Assembly: GCF_020283565.1 (NCBI RefSeq)
Contig: NC_060060.1
Location: forward strand, 35,402,001 to 35,466,000
DNA length: 64,000 nucleotides
Direction: 5' to 3'
From: Trifolium pratense
Taxonomy: Eukaryota; Streptophyta; Magnoliopsida; Fabales; Fabaceae
The notes under the pieces are model-generated. The model saw only the letters and a program-made list of their open reading frames with translations. It was not told where the DNA came from and did not search any database. Each line of letters starts with the position of its first letter. Position 1 is the first letter of the stretch. Below are positions 47,965 to 60,374 of this stretch, piece after piece. Made by a program: the position numbers and the translations under genes.

Positions 47965-50900
47965 TCATAAAAGGACTAACAACAAAGGGGAGAGACATGT
48001 CAAGAAAATGTGCAAAATGTTGTTAATTGTAATTATTTTGATGATTCTGAACCTTAACTTCTCCCCTGCATTGCTTGTATGAGTAGAGTTCACCACTTCC
48101 TTTGTCTTGTTGCTTACGTTCTTGCTGCAATATCACATCAAATGAGGACTCGCACTTAGGTAATGCAGGTTTTGTTAAATAAAATTCAAGTATTCAAATT
48201 TTAAGCATAAAATAAAACAAGAGGGTCACTAGGCAGATCATTGTTTCTTACCTTCCAGGAAATTCACAGCTCCCGTGACCTGCAAATGCATTCCCCACAA
48301 AAACGAAATTATTATTATTATATATTATATCAATCACAAGTGTTATTTATACCTGCAATAGAGTAATAGACACAACAAGGAAAAAAACATACAAAATTGT
48401 GGAGCCCATTTTACACTTATGCAACAATCTATTAAGTATTTGGGGGTGAATATGCATACAAGACAACTGTACTAAGCAGTAAACAGCCCCGTAAAAAAGT
48501 TGCAAGGCAAGAAAATTATGGACTTGAATTGAGCACAGGGTAGGTGAATGCACACAGTCAAGTACATCTGGACTGTTTGATGAACCGTCGGAATTTCAAT
48601 GCATATTTTGAACGGACTGTCCAAGTGTGACTGAATGTGTACAATCATGGCGGGGTTTTGACTGCACACAATCCAGATACAAAGTTACTAGTAAATACTA
48701 CCAATTGTTAATTGGTACAGTGGTGATTGACGCTAAACTTGGTAGGGAGGAGCACGGTTCGATCCCCACAACTGCGATCGGGAGGGGGCTGGAACCACTT
48801 GATGTCATAATTGACCCCAAACCAGCCAAAAAAAAAGTTACTAGTAAATACATAGTATGATGGTAATCTAGAAACACGGTCCAGAATCTTTGCTGCTGTC
48901 AGGAGAAACAAACGGGGTGCTCTATGACAAGCTAACATCCAACTCATGGAGAGTGGATGCCAGTGCTAATACCAACCCCCTCTTTTCATTTCAATTTTCA
49001 CATAAAATAAGAGTAGAGCCAAAACCAAAAGTGTCTTTGCAGTGTGTGGGTGCCACTCACAAACAAATGCATTTCATGAATCATTACATTACATTAACTT
49101 GCCATAGTTCTACTTTTAAATTATTTCCCCTTTTCAAATCATCAGTAAAGTTTGTTACAGTTACAGTAGTCACAACTCAGAGGCCTTTTATTAATCTTAA
49201 AAGAGTTAATTTTTTATAACCATAATAATGTAATATAAGCCAAAACAACAAGAATTTGAAGCACATAATAATAGCCACATCAAAATAGAGTTAAAAAAAG
49301 CAAAAACAAATGGCAAAAATGTTTACTTTTTAATAGGTCAATGTTAATAATTAGTTGTTATATCAGCATTTTCTCTTTCACTACGGTCCGGACCTTTGTC
49401 CTTTAACTCCTCTAACTTCTTCGACTTTTAACACGAATCAGTTGAGCTACCCATTCAGGCCTGCCCTTTTAGGAATAAAGTCAAATTTGATGCCACATTG
49501 AAATCCCAAATTTCACAAATGTATTAATTAGCAACAACACATTCCAATTAAGCATTAAGCTTCCACCTTTTGACAATATGAAATCAAAAACTGTAAATTA
49601 CTAAATTTTAGTAAGACACTTACTGGGATCTGTGGTAGTGATCATAGCAACTCCTTTGAAATCACAACTTCCAGGAGCCTTCCCTTCTTTCTGGTAATAG
49701 CTATCAAAAGCATAAGAAGCATGATTCTTAACATTATTAGGCCTATAGCAGCTCTCTCCTGGCTGAATCTCCGAACAATTCGCCCTCCCCGGTCCACAAG
49801 CCCAATCCAACGCTGCCTGCAATGTCTTCGAATCAAAACCATCCATCGCAATGCAATACGTCTGATTTGTCGTATCATTCGCCAAAAAAGTCCCAATCCC
49901 AGACACATGAAGCAAATAAACCGCCGACGTATTCCCATAAAAAAGCCCCCAATTAGCCTCCGAAACCGGTGGAGACCTCAAATCCTCATTGAAAAGCTCA
50001 TAAATAAAAACACTAGAAGTAGCTTCAGGATGCAAAGGTGTTCCACTATGATCAAAAACATGCTTAATCAAATTTGAATTATAAGTATCAGCATTATCTT
50101 TAGTAGCATAAGGCTCTTTGGAATCACCTTTACTAGGCCAACCAGTTTCAGTAACAAGAACAACAACATCAGTAACATTAAGATTCTTCATCGAAAAATA
50201 AGCAGCATCAATCATAGCATCAAGAACATTAGTATAATGAAGCAAAGTATTAGGATCCACCATTTCTTTATTAGGAGTAACAGGTTTAAAAAGTGCATTA
50301 TCTAAAGGAACAACACCTTTGTTCTGCATGAAAACATAATAAGGATAAAGATTCATCATCAAAGGAGATTGAGTTTTAGAAAGAAACTGAAGAATAGGTA
50401 AAATTACAGAAACAAGGGTTTGGTTAAAAAAAGCTTGAGAAGGTGGAAAAGGGTCAAGAATAATAGAAGCAGCATGAGGAGTTGAAACTTTAATTTGATT
50501 ATGAAGATTTGAAGAAACAAGAGCATTGTAAAGAGATTGCATAGCAGGAAGAAGAAGAGGTGCAGAAGAAGGAACAGTGGTAAGAACCTCGTCACCGACG
50601 GAGATTCCGGTGATTAATGTTTGTGGGTAATAAGCAACGATGTTTCGTTGGATCCATGAAGCTGCAGTTGTGTTAGAAGAACCAATTGCAAGGAGTTGAT
50701 TGTTGGGGACACTAATGATGACACGAATTTTAGTATCCGACAAAGATTTAAGGATGTCTGGATTTGCATCGTAGATACGAATGTGTGTTATTTTTTGTAA
50801 CTGAAGAAATGAAACTAAGTCTGAGGTAGATGGCATGTTTTGAATGTCTGTTCCAATGTTGACACCAACGAATGGACCTCTTTCTTGTTCTTCATTTTGT

Positions 50901-51096
50901 TGTTGTTTAATTTGGAAATTTGAATTTGAAGTTTCACCTGCAAAAAAGAAAAGATGGTGTTAGAAGAAAAAGTTGAGTAATTGAATTGGTTGTTTGGTTA
51001 ATTATTATTATTATTACCTGGGGTGGAAATGGAGAGGAAGGAAAATGAGAGGATGGAAAGGAGAAAGATGAGGTTGTTAGAGTTAGAGATAGCCAT
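47965..51096 (-). CDS. GPI-anchored glucan endo-1,3-beta-glucosidase (GH17 plus X8/CBM43)
   Basis: Exons, minus strand order: 51096-51018, 50937-49624, 48279-48252 (28 bases), 48124-47965; 1581 bases, 526 residues. The enzyme hydrolyses callose (beta-1,3-glucan) in the wall or at plasmodesmata. Seen: a signal peptide (residues 1-26, apolar core), the GH17 domain (GVNIGTDIQNMP start), nucleophile Glu in VTETGWPS (about 290) and proposed acid Glu in VGDEV (about 143). The X8 domain (YCIAMDGFD to DPSHGSCEFPG) has its six cysteines, the last supplied by the 28-base exon. The C-terminus has a Ser/Asn-rich spacer (about NSTHTSNAGEK) and an apolar tail ending LSPLLLVLL, a GPI signal. The long exon alone would read through to a false end (CLTKI); splicing at CCCA|GTAAGT restores the DPSHG motif. 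Intron 2 (1344 bp) contains a SINE. Confidence 0.92.
48682..48851 (+). mobile_element. SINE inside glucanase intron 2, with 17-bp target-site duplication
   Basis: A perfect repeat AAGTTACTAGTAAATAC at 48682-48698 and 48835-48851 flanks about 136 bp that contains a B box GGTTCGATCCC (about 48756) and ends in an A run. It lies antisense to the host gene. Confidence 0.85.
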
Positions 51097-54000
51097 TGAA
51101 GTTGAAAAGGAGTGTTGTGTTAAGTTCTTCAATGTCCTCTGCTGGTTCTGCTACTTCAGCTACAGAACCTTGCATTATTTCTCATCAAAAATATAATTTA
51201 TTTGATTTTCTTCATTCAAAATTGTTTTTTCTACCAATACCAAACAAGAGAATAAGAAGAAGATCTAGAGAAAGTTGGAAGAGATGATGATGAACTGGCA
51301 AGTGAGGAGTGGGAGCGGAGGGATTGGACTTGCTTTCACTTCCCACTGTTCTCTCTGCTTTTTCTTGTGATGAGGTGAGTCTTCAAGATTCGTCGCTCGT
51401 GCTTTCTCTAAAGTGCCCTTTAACTCAAACAAAGTCCACAATAAAGACAAATTATTAAATTATTAAATTATTAAAGTTTTGCAACAAAAAAAGGTATAAG
51501 TTAGTATAAAACTAGGCCAAAAGAGACTTTCATTTTTTTTATTTTTAAATTCTTAAATAAATAAAATAGATCTCTTAAAAACACTTTGGGGACTTGACAC
51601 AAAGAAGAAGAGTAATGTTTTTTTTTTATATATACATATTGGAAGTTTTCACTACCATTAGCAATAACTAATATCAGTCGAAAAATTCGTGAGGTAGATA
51701 AAATGGATTTCTTCTCAATTTTTCGTGTGGATACAAGACGAATTCTCTCCTTCCAACTGAATTCTTTTTATACACGGGAGTCATCGTATCTACTACCACT
51801 TGCTTAAAGGACTCAATATCCTTACAACTTTGATCGATTCATTGTTACTAATGGTAAAAATGAGTTACATTGATGAGTGTCACAAAAATATTAGTCAAAC
51901 ATATTAAAAAGAAAATCAAAGACAAAATTATTGTTAAAGAAATAACATTTTACATTTTTAAAATATTAAATGTACAAATTTTAAAATAAAATTTTCTTAT
52001 TAATATGTTTAACAAGTTCTCGGAAGTACTTGTTAGCAATTTTCCTAAATAAATTTAACTTCCTAAAACAAGGATGTATCCTCTCACGTGGAGTATTAAC
52101 GGGAGGAGGCCTAGTTGCTATATCCACCATCCATTTTATTTATAAAAAATTGAAAGTGAAACTAGTAATGCTCTGTTTTGTAAAATTAAGCTATAAGTTA
52201 GCTGATAGCTAAAAGTTAGCTTATAGCTGATAGCTGAAAAACTAGCTGATAGTGTTTGGTAAAATTAGTTATTTAAATGATTGGTAAATATAAAAAGACA
52301 TAAAATGATATTTATATGTAGTGGTAGTTTTTGTTTTAGTGGGTAGTTTTTTATTTTATAAAAAATAATAAAATTAAATTAAAGGTTAAAAATGAAAAAA
52401 ACTGTAAAAAGCTATAAGCTATAAGCTCAAACGCTACTTGAAATAACATCTTAAAAAAAACTATAAGCTCATAAGAAAAACTTTTTACCAAACACTTTTA
52501 TTTTTTTCAAACAAACTTATAAGCTTACCAAACACACCCTAAATAAAATCAAGGGACCAAATTTTACCGCAGGAAAAATTGACGGGAGACAATCTCCTCT
52601 CCAAAATTAGTATCTGTCAACCTGTGAGCAAGCGAGAGATACCTTTATTTTTTATTTTTTAAAAAGTAGTTAAATTATAATATGAGTTATTTATGACTTT
52701 CTTTTTTGTCTCTATTTCTAATTTAGTATTAATTTTCTTTTGTTCGTTTTGATTTTGCAAACAAGTCACGGGCAAGAAATTGGAAAGTGGCTTGGTTTTC
52801 TTTGTCAGAATTTAGCGTGTGTTTGGTTTAGTGGTGGCTAGAATTGAGTTTGGTAAATTTTTTTTTGATAAAATTGATTTTGATTAAAAGTGAGTTGAGT
52901 AGAATTAATTTATGTTTAGATATATCAATATAAAAGTGATTCTCAATATTTGATGTTGTTTAGATGATATGAATCAAAATTACTTTTGAATGTGTAAATT
53001 ACCAAAAAGACCTTTTAACATATATAAAATCAAACTTCCTTCACAAAATATATAAAATCGTACTATAAGTAATAATGTAATAGTATTATATAAAAATCAC
53101 AATATTCCATTCCATGTGTTAAAAGGTGAAAATTTTGAAGGACAACTTCAGCCCAATATTAAAAAACAAAAATCCAATAGTAAAAAAAAAAAACTCAACC
53201 CAAAAATAATAGAAGAATTGTCTAGAACCAGCCTTTTAATTTTAATTAATAAAAATAAAAACAAAAGACTATTTTAACAAAAGATTCTAGACCTTCACCA
53301 ACTATTCTGACTTCCTCTTGTTCTGTTTTTGCGCTGGCTGCAACAACATTAAAGCTTTCACCAACTATTCTTTCTTCCCCTTGTTTGCCAAAATTTATAA
53401 TATTTCATTTGTGTTCTTGTTGAATTTTATGTGAAAATTGGGCGTTTTCTTCCCTCTTTCTCTTCCATTTTTTTTCTTCTGAAAAATCTGCAAAAATAGG
53501 AGAAAGGCGTTGCTGATAAAAAAATTGGAAGTTTGAATGATGTGCAGTGAAGAAGAAGATATGAGTAAGGGTAAGTAGGTAAATATAGATGCCACCGAAA
53601 ATTAAAAGTATGAACGTGATTTTATTTTGACGTGGAAGCTCCAATTTGTGGCTTCGACGGGACTTGCATTTGGAAGAAGAATCACGTTTCAGAGATTTAA
53701 TTTCATAGCTATCCAAACATAAAAAAAATTGCTTCAAATCGCGTTTGAACCTCAAAACGTGCATTTAGCTGTTTCAAACTTGGAACCAAACAGGTACTTA
53801 GTCATTGAATACAAAAATAGAGAAATTATCCAAGACGTGTCTGCATGGTTGGGATAAACTGTAACTTTAAAGCACTATCAGTTGAAGACAATGGTTTACC
53901 TTCAATTTATATAATTATAATTGATTAATAAAAAACTGCCTAAAAACATTTACAACACAAAAGCTAAATTTTTTCCTAAAAAATCTATTTTGTAAAGGAA

Positions 54001-54489
54001 CAGAAGTTTCATATTTACTAAAAAATGATAATGAAATTTATGCCGAATTCAAATAAATTTAATCTGGATGTAAGGTAAAAAACCATGCAAATATACTAAT
54101 ATTAACAACTAATAACAAGTGGGTTTGTTAGCCATTTGAACATGTGAGGAATCTGTTACCAATTAAACAAATATTCATATCATAGAATATGTACTATCAC
54201 AAGCATTGAATCAAACTCTGGACCCCAAGATAGTACTCTTATATTTGAAATAACAATCATTATGTTCCCTCAGATTGCCAACTGATAATGCACACTAAAT
54301 ACTCTCTTTTCACTTTAAAACATGAAATCAGTTGCTCACCTACAAACTAACTACCAATATACTACTCCACACTATGGTGTTACAAACTATTCAAGAGATG
54401 CCACATGTTATTTTGCCAAAAACTAAAGAATTTCTAGGAGAGTATTCAGTTGGATTGCAACCCAAACAATAAGAATTTCTAGATAACTC
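51097..54489. other. Intergenic region with MITE-like repeats
   Basis: The glucanase promoter side (51097-51600), then repeat-rich DNA: a block at 52170-52545 rich in AGCTATAAG/CTTATAGCT and GTGTTTGGTAAA, and another between about 52813 and 53790 bounded by GTGTGTTTGGTTT and its approximate reverse AACCAAACAGGT, both like hAT MITEs. No gene seen. Confidence 0.55.
52170..52545. repeat. MITE-like repeat with TATAAGCT/AGCTTATA words
   Basis: Inverted copies of AGCTTATAAG-type words at both sides and GTGTTTGGTAA at both ends (reversed on the right). Similar words occur in UTP6 intron 1 at about 19170-19560. Boundaries are approximate. Confidence 0.4.
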
Positions 54490-56660
54490 TCATCTTAATG
54501 CATTTACAAATGCCATCAATGAATCAACATCTCTCTTTTCGGAGGGATACTTTATTGGCTGTGATGAATGTTCTGGGAAAAATAATATTGTGGGGAAGCT
54601 TCCCAATTTCAGTTCATGCTTTGCAAATTCTTTTTGATCTCCATCAGCTCTAAACTTTCCAACCTTCACCCCTGACCCTGCTAACTTCTCTGCCAAATCA
54701 ACATAAGATTCCTCCATATCCTATTGAAATTCGGAATACAAATCTCATTAGAAACAAAATCTTTTTCAAGGCAAAGAAACCATATCAAAATAAGTGAGCT
54801 AATATCAACAGTAAGCTAAAAAAAGTTCATGAAAAACTAGTTTACCTGGCAGTAGGGACACCATGGTGCATATAGCACAACAAGCCATGGTTTTCTTCGG
54901 TTTTCCAATCTTATCAAATTCTCAATTCCAGTCCTACTCAAGCTAACCACATTCTGAGTATTGAAAATGTCTGCGACAGTGGCAGTACCATTTGCATGAA
55001 CAACACCATTTCCATTAAGATGAGCATCATCTTCCTGCTTTATATTTCCTTTGTGAAGACCACACTCCTTAGCTTTGGCATCCTCCCACCACCACCTACC
55101 TTCTCTTTCATGTTGTCCGGGTAAAACAGCCCTCGTGCACGGTTCACATCCAATTGAAATATATCCCTGTGAGTGCAAAGAATTTACAGGCACATTCATG
55201 GTCCTAAGGAAGTTCCATATATCATTTCCTTTCATATTTGCAACAGGGTTCCATTTTATCAAGCTCCCGGTTCCACCGTCAATCCCCTCAAAAGCAGGAT
55301 CAACCTGAACAACAGGTATTTCAGACCTAGTACCAGGGGACTGATCTTTTCTCTGCCCAGTTATCCATGCTCTGAGACCCTTAAGTGCCCTTCTTAAAGG
55401 TCTCACCTTCCTCACTCTGCAACACTCCTGATGTCCATCCTCATAGAACGAAAACAACCCCTTACTTCTAACCAATGCCTGAACCTCAACAGCATCAGGG
55501 AACATGTACTCAATGCGGATTCCATAATGCTTCTCAACAGCCTCGAAATATCGATAAGTTTCAGGATTCAATCTCCCAGTGTCAAGACTGAATACCCTAA
55601 AAGGCCGACCCGTCAAACGTGCATACTCAATCAAAGCAACATCTTCAGCACCACTACAAACACAAATCAACATCACACTCAATTAATAATGTAGTTATCA
55701 TGCTACAAAGTTCAAGCTTCAACATTTAGAAACACAATAATGAACACATGGTATCATATATTTTTAGGACAAACCACCATTTTGGTCCCTGAAAGTTTAA
55801 CTCGTTGTCACATTGGTCCTTGAATGTATCAAAATTGCAAATACCTACTCAATATCTCATTTGATAGTAATTTTATGGACTAAGTTGACCAACAAATAAT
55901 ATATTTAAGGACTAAATTCAAGGACCAAAATGACTAAAAAAAAGACATTTGTGAATCTGTTTGCAATTTTGTTACAATCAGGGACTAATGTGACACATTT
56001 GAGGATCAAAATAGTGGTTTGCCCTATATTTTTACAATTCAACTCAATAAAATATTAAAGTTCAAATCAATTTAACATGGATTAGATAATTGATAGAATG
56101 AAGGTGTGTGCAATTTTTTTTACCTGAAGGCAATAGCAATGTCATTGCCAAATTTAGCAAGGGCTCTATCCATTATTTCAAGAGGAGTAGCATTCTCAAG
56201 TTGTGATGCTAATTGTTCAAAATCAACCTCTTCGGTCTTAATAGCCTCTGCAAAATTGAACACATTCATCATAAAAAAACTTGCTTCAATTTCACTTTCA
56301 TGAATCATCAATGAACAAGGGATGATGCATGTAGAATAGAAATGACATACCGGAAGCAATGATAGGAAGAGAGGAATCTGCTGCATTGATCGGTTTTACG
56401 AATCTCCTCCGTGGTTGAGATAATTTAACACCTACTACTCCATCATAAGGTCTATCCAAAACCCTAATTGAACCAATTTGTGGAACTGAAAACACACAAA
56501 GAAATGAAAATTTGAATTGATGATATTAATTAATAAGGGATTATTAACATGATTAAATAAATAAAAAGAAGAGATTATTATTATTATGATTACGTTTGGG
56601 TTGGGATGATTGAAAGGTGGAAGTTGAAATGGAGATTGAAGAAGAGACTGAAAGGGCCAT
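54490..56660 (-). CDS. APR: 5'-adenylylsulfate (APS) reductase, plastid
   Basis: Exons, minus strand order: 56660-56594, 56485-56351, 56247-56124, 55653-54846, 54720-54490; 1365 bases, 454 residues, the normal APR length. APR reduces APS to sulfite using glutathione, the control step of sulfate assimilation, in plastids. Residues 1 to about 50 are a Ser/Thr/Arg-rich transit peptide. The reductase domain follows, with [12 protein letters not shown] (nucleotide loop), [13 protein letters not shown], the iron-sulfur cysteines in [12 protein letters not shown] and in SIGCEPCTR...ECGLHKGN, and a C-terminal thioredoxin-like domain with active site APWCPYCQ that serves as glutaredoxin. Exon 4 carries nearly all of the reductase domain. 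Intron 3 holds a Mutator MITE. Transcription is expected to respond to sulfur status (family knowledge), but no element was identified. Confidence 0.96.
55757..56034. mobile_element. Mutator-type MITE in APR intron 3
   Basis: The element 55767-56024 (258 bp) has ends GGACAAACCACCATTTTGG and, reversed, GGGCAAACCACTATTTTGA. A perfect TATATTTTTA direct repeat flanks it at 55757-55766 and 56025-56034; 9-10 bp fits a Mutator-type duplication. No coding sequence. Confidence 0.8.
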
Positions 56661-58360
56661 GAAGAATAATAATGTAATAATGAAAGTTGTGAGTAGTAAT
56701 TTTGGAAAATGAAAAAGTGTGATGATGTGAGAAATTTTGAAGAAGGAAGGGTTTGCTTATAAAGGTTTGTGTGATGGCTGTTGAGGGAGGGAAGATTATT
56801 GAACCTGGACGGAGTTTTGGCACGCTCGCGTGCTTCATGTCATGCCTTCCGTCAGATTCCATTCTTCCAAGCCCCAATTTCCCGGATTCTTCTCCTTCTT
56901 TTTTCATTAAAATATAACTTTTTTTTTTTCTTTTTCCGGATAGCCCGATAAAGGTAACTATAAATTCTACCTTAAGATGGATAAATGAGTTGTGTAACGT
57001 TTGAACCGTGATACTTGCAAATAAAATGCAATATCCTTTACTAATTGAGCTAGCTAAACTTATGAGACCATTAAAACAATATTTTATTAAAGCAATTTTA
57101 TCTTTAAGAGTCTATTTGGTTGAGTGGAAATACTCTTACGATAACCAAAATTCTTACGACTTGGACCAATTCATTATTAATATTTTTGTAGCTATCGATT
57201 AAATTGTACTTATATAAGACGCAATAATTTATTTTATTGAAAAACGTTAACCTGTATTATAAAGGAATATATTAAGAATACAAATGGAGGAATATTTTTT
57301 TTTTAATTTGTGCATTATACTTTTGTAATATTAGTTTCATATAAAATTTGAGTAAATCACCAATTTTTATATGCGTATTACATTTTGACTCTTACTTTGT
57401 GTATAGACAAAAAAAAGAGTCTACAAAATTGAATGACATTAACCAATTTGATTTTCCTTTAATTTGTTGCATTGTATGACACGACAAATTAACTACATAT
57501 GTGACGTAGTAGACAAAGCCTAGAAAATTATGTATTTTTTATTTTAACAAGTATTTGACTTATTGCTTAAAAAAAATATTATTTGACTTATATTTTCACT
57601 GATGAATTTCTTCTTTTCTTCTTTTTATAAGCAAAATAAAATTATATCATTTCATTCATTACATTAGAAAAGATATAATTAAGATGAGATCAAATCAAAT
57701 ATGTGGTCACTTGCATATACAATTTAATTTCACACAATTGCTAACTTTGTGAATAGTTTTTTCTTCTCATAAAATTTATCTTAAAGTTTGGAAAAGGTTC
57801 TAACAAAGATCTACAATGTTGTCATTCAATCTGGTTGTAGGAACTATCAACAATATCATATACTACGTACAACTTACAATGTAACTCAATATACACTCTT
57901 GATATATATACTTCAAACTCACGGTCACCAAGCCATATAATGGCGCTTCTCTTACCGTTACTTCCGCATCCAATGGCCGGATGTACACAATCAAAACATC
58001 GAATCATTGGTTTGATAAATTGCAACATCGATGTTACCACCACCACGAACCGGTTCCTATGTGTTATTCCTTACATTGCCATTGCATAAGCACTAATGAA
58101 AAGGTTGGAAGATCTGGCCAAAGAATGTGATAACCTCCGGCCCCATGGTTCGGTCCTTTTCCCAGTAAAACACACGATGTGTTCGAATTCTAATTGCTTT
58201 TATGTGAGAAAGGGGGACCACACCCTCTAAGCCCATGTATATTAGTTTCTTAAATAATATCTGAATCGGATCCTGTGGAGAGCTTGATTAAATCTGATCC
58301 ATAGAAAAATCCAGAGAAATAAAAGATAAAAAATTTTGAATCGTAAAAATAAGTTTTAAG
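56661..58360. other. Intergenic region
   Basis: APR promoter side, a degraded SINE on the minus strand (about 56985-57067), AT-rich DNA, a short open stretch near 57822-58046 (minus) that may be transposase debris, and repeat-like sequence at 58100-58260. No intact gene seen. Confidence 0.55.
56985..57067 (-). mobile_element. Degraded SINE copy
   Basis: On the minus strand TAGCTCAATTAG (A box) precedes GGTTCAAAC (B box) at the same spacing type as the copy at 332-464. Confidence 0.4.
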
Positions 58361-60374
58361 TGTTAGGGTTGATTGCAATGTAAGTCCCACATTGCTAATG
58401 AAGGAAAAAAGGTCAAGGAAATTATATTTAAGAAGTCTTACATTGCTTAGAAAAGTGAAGAGTGGAGGAGCTCAATGCTATATAAAGAGATCTCAAGTTC
58501 CTTGTTTCAACGCACCAGTCAGTAGCACTTTAAGCTTATATCTGACTTTTTTGTTTTTCTCTTGTACTCTTGTATTAGAGGGTTGAGAGATGTAGTTAGT
58601 ATTTGCTTTGGAGAGTGTGGGTGTATTGGGGGTCAAGGGAAGATTGAGGGTAGTCTATGTGTTGTAACAATTTTCACATAGTGTTTATTCTCTGGTTGTC
58701 AGTTTTGACAACGGCCGTGGTTTTTTCTCCGGTTTTGGAGTTTCCACGTTATATTCTTGTGTTGTTGATTGCGTTCTTTTATTTTCTCTATGTCGGTTTT
58801 TTCCCAACAACTGGTATCAGAGCTCTTGGTTTGATTCAGGAGGAGGGAGTTCCGTTGTGAAGTTTAGGCTAGAGAAAATTGATGTTTGGCTTGTAGAAAA
58901 TCAAGTCAAGGATGTGTTGATGCAATCAGGGTTACACAAGGTCAGCTTGGAGAGGCGGTGGTAATAATACTCGACATCAGTCTGGAGAGGCGGTGCTAAG
59001 AATACTCGGGTTACGTCTGAAACAACAACTTATTATGAGGATGCGGAGGTGCTAGTGGAAGTTGAGAATCGGTGGAGTGTTGAGTCATATGGACTTTGGA
59101 AGCTCCTATCACACGTGTTTGAAGAAGAAATATTTTTGAATCCCTAGAGCTAGCTGAAGGTGGAGTTGTTCATCTTGGTGACGGAAAGCTTGTAAGGTTC
59201 AAGGTATGAGTGAGTTTCTTTTAACACAATGCGGGGTATTTTCTTGAACTTTGATGCATAGATAGTAGGTAGATACTTGTTAGATAGTTCTACTATTATT
59301 GGTTATGCATCTGTTACTAGTGGTGATTCTCATGTTTTGGTTAAGTTGTGGATCTTCGGGTGGGTACTTGTTAGTGACATGAGTTTAGTTGGACTAGTGA
59401 AACAAGGTTTACTAGGTGATGTAACTAAACCGAAATTGTTGGAGCCTAACAATGGCCTGAGGTGGTTTCACAGATGTTTGAAGTTGTTCAAGTGACACAT
59501 GGGCATAGGTTGACATGGATGCAAGGTGTGTGATGATAGTGTGCGGGCATTGGTTGACATTGATGCAAGGTACGCAGTTATCTCGATGGCTGATGAACTT
59601 CCAGAGAAAGCCAACATGGAAGTTGCACTATAAATTTTCAGCAAGGTTTCGAGATGAAATTCTTGGGATGACTTGGTTCCAAGTGAATAAAATTCTTGGG
59701 ATGGTTTAGTTCCAAGTGAATAAAATTCTTGGGATGGTTTAGTTCCAAGTGGTGTGTACTTTTTATGGTGGAGTATGATAATTTAATTTGTCGGTATAGA
59801 CAATGAGAATTATGATTGTCGGTGAAGACAATGATTGTCGGTATAGACAATGGAAGCAGAAGATAATGATTGTCGGTGTAGACAATGAAGATTGAAGACC
59901 ATTACAATCAAGGTGGAGATTGTTAGGGTTGATTGCAATGTAAGTCCCACATTGCTAATGAAGGAAAAAAGGTCAAGGAAATTATATTTGAGAAGTCTCA
60001 CATTGCTTAGAAAAGTGAAGAGTGAAGGAGCTCAATGCTATATAAAGAGATCTCAAGTTCCTTGTTTCAACGCACCAGTCAGTAGCACTTTAAGCTTATA
60101 TCTGACTTTTTTGTTTTTCTCTTGTACTCTTGTATTAGAGGGTTGAGAGATGTAGTTAGGTATTTGCTTTGGAGAGTGTGGGTGTATTGGGGGCCAAGGG
60201 AAGGTTGAGGGTAGTCTATGTGTTGTAACAATTTTCACATGGTGTTTATTCTCTGGTTGTCGGTTTTGACAACGGCCGTGATTTTTTCTCCGGTTTTGGA
60301 GTTTCCATGTTATATTCTTGTGTTGTTGATTGCGTTCTTTTATTTTCTCTATGCCGGTTTTTCCCAACATTAAG
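58356..60374 (+). mobile_element. Small non-coding LTR retrotransposon, 2.0 kb
   Basis: LTRs at 58361-58809 and 59921-60369 (449 bp each) start TGTTAGGGTTG and end TTCCCAACA; about a dozen differences separate them by eye. A 5-bp target-site duplication TTAAG lies at 58356-58360 and 60370-60374. The primer-binding site TGGTATCAGAGC (initiator tRNA-Met) is at 58812-58823, and a purine tract AAGGTGGAGAT precedes the 3' LTR. Each LTR has a TATATAA box near CTATATAAAGAG. The 1.1-kb interior encodes no gag or pol, so it must be moved by another element's proteins. The interior ends with short tandem repeats. Confidence 0.9.
59636..59890. repeat. Short tandem repeats in the LTR element interior
   Basis: ATTCTTGGGATG(G/A) with TTCCAAGTGAATAAA repeats about three times (59660-59755), then GATTGTCGGTGTAGACAATG-type palindromic units repeat about four times (59790-59890). 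Confidence 0.8.

Noticed and set aside
49601..49623. Glucanase C-terminus CLTKI
   Set aside because: It lies in an intron; splicing restores the conserved X8 end and the GPI signal.
58392..58860. Two small plus-strand frames resembling secreted peptides
   Set aside because: They fall in the 5' LTR of the 2-kb LTR element and recur in the 3' LTR; no gene.
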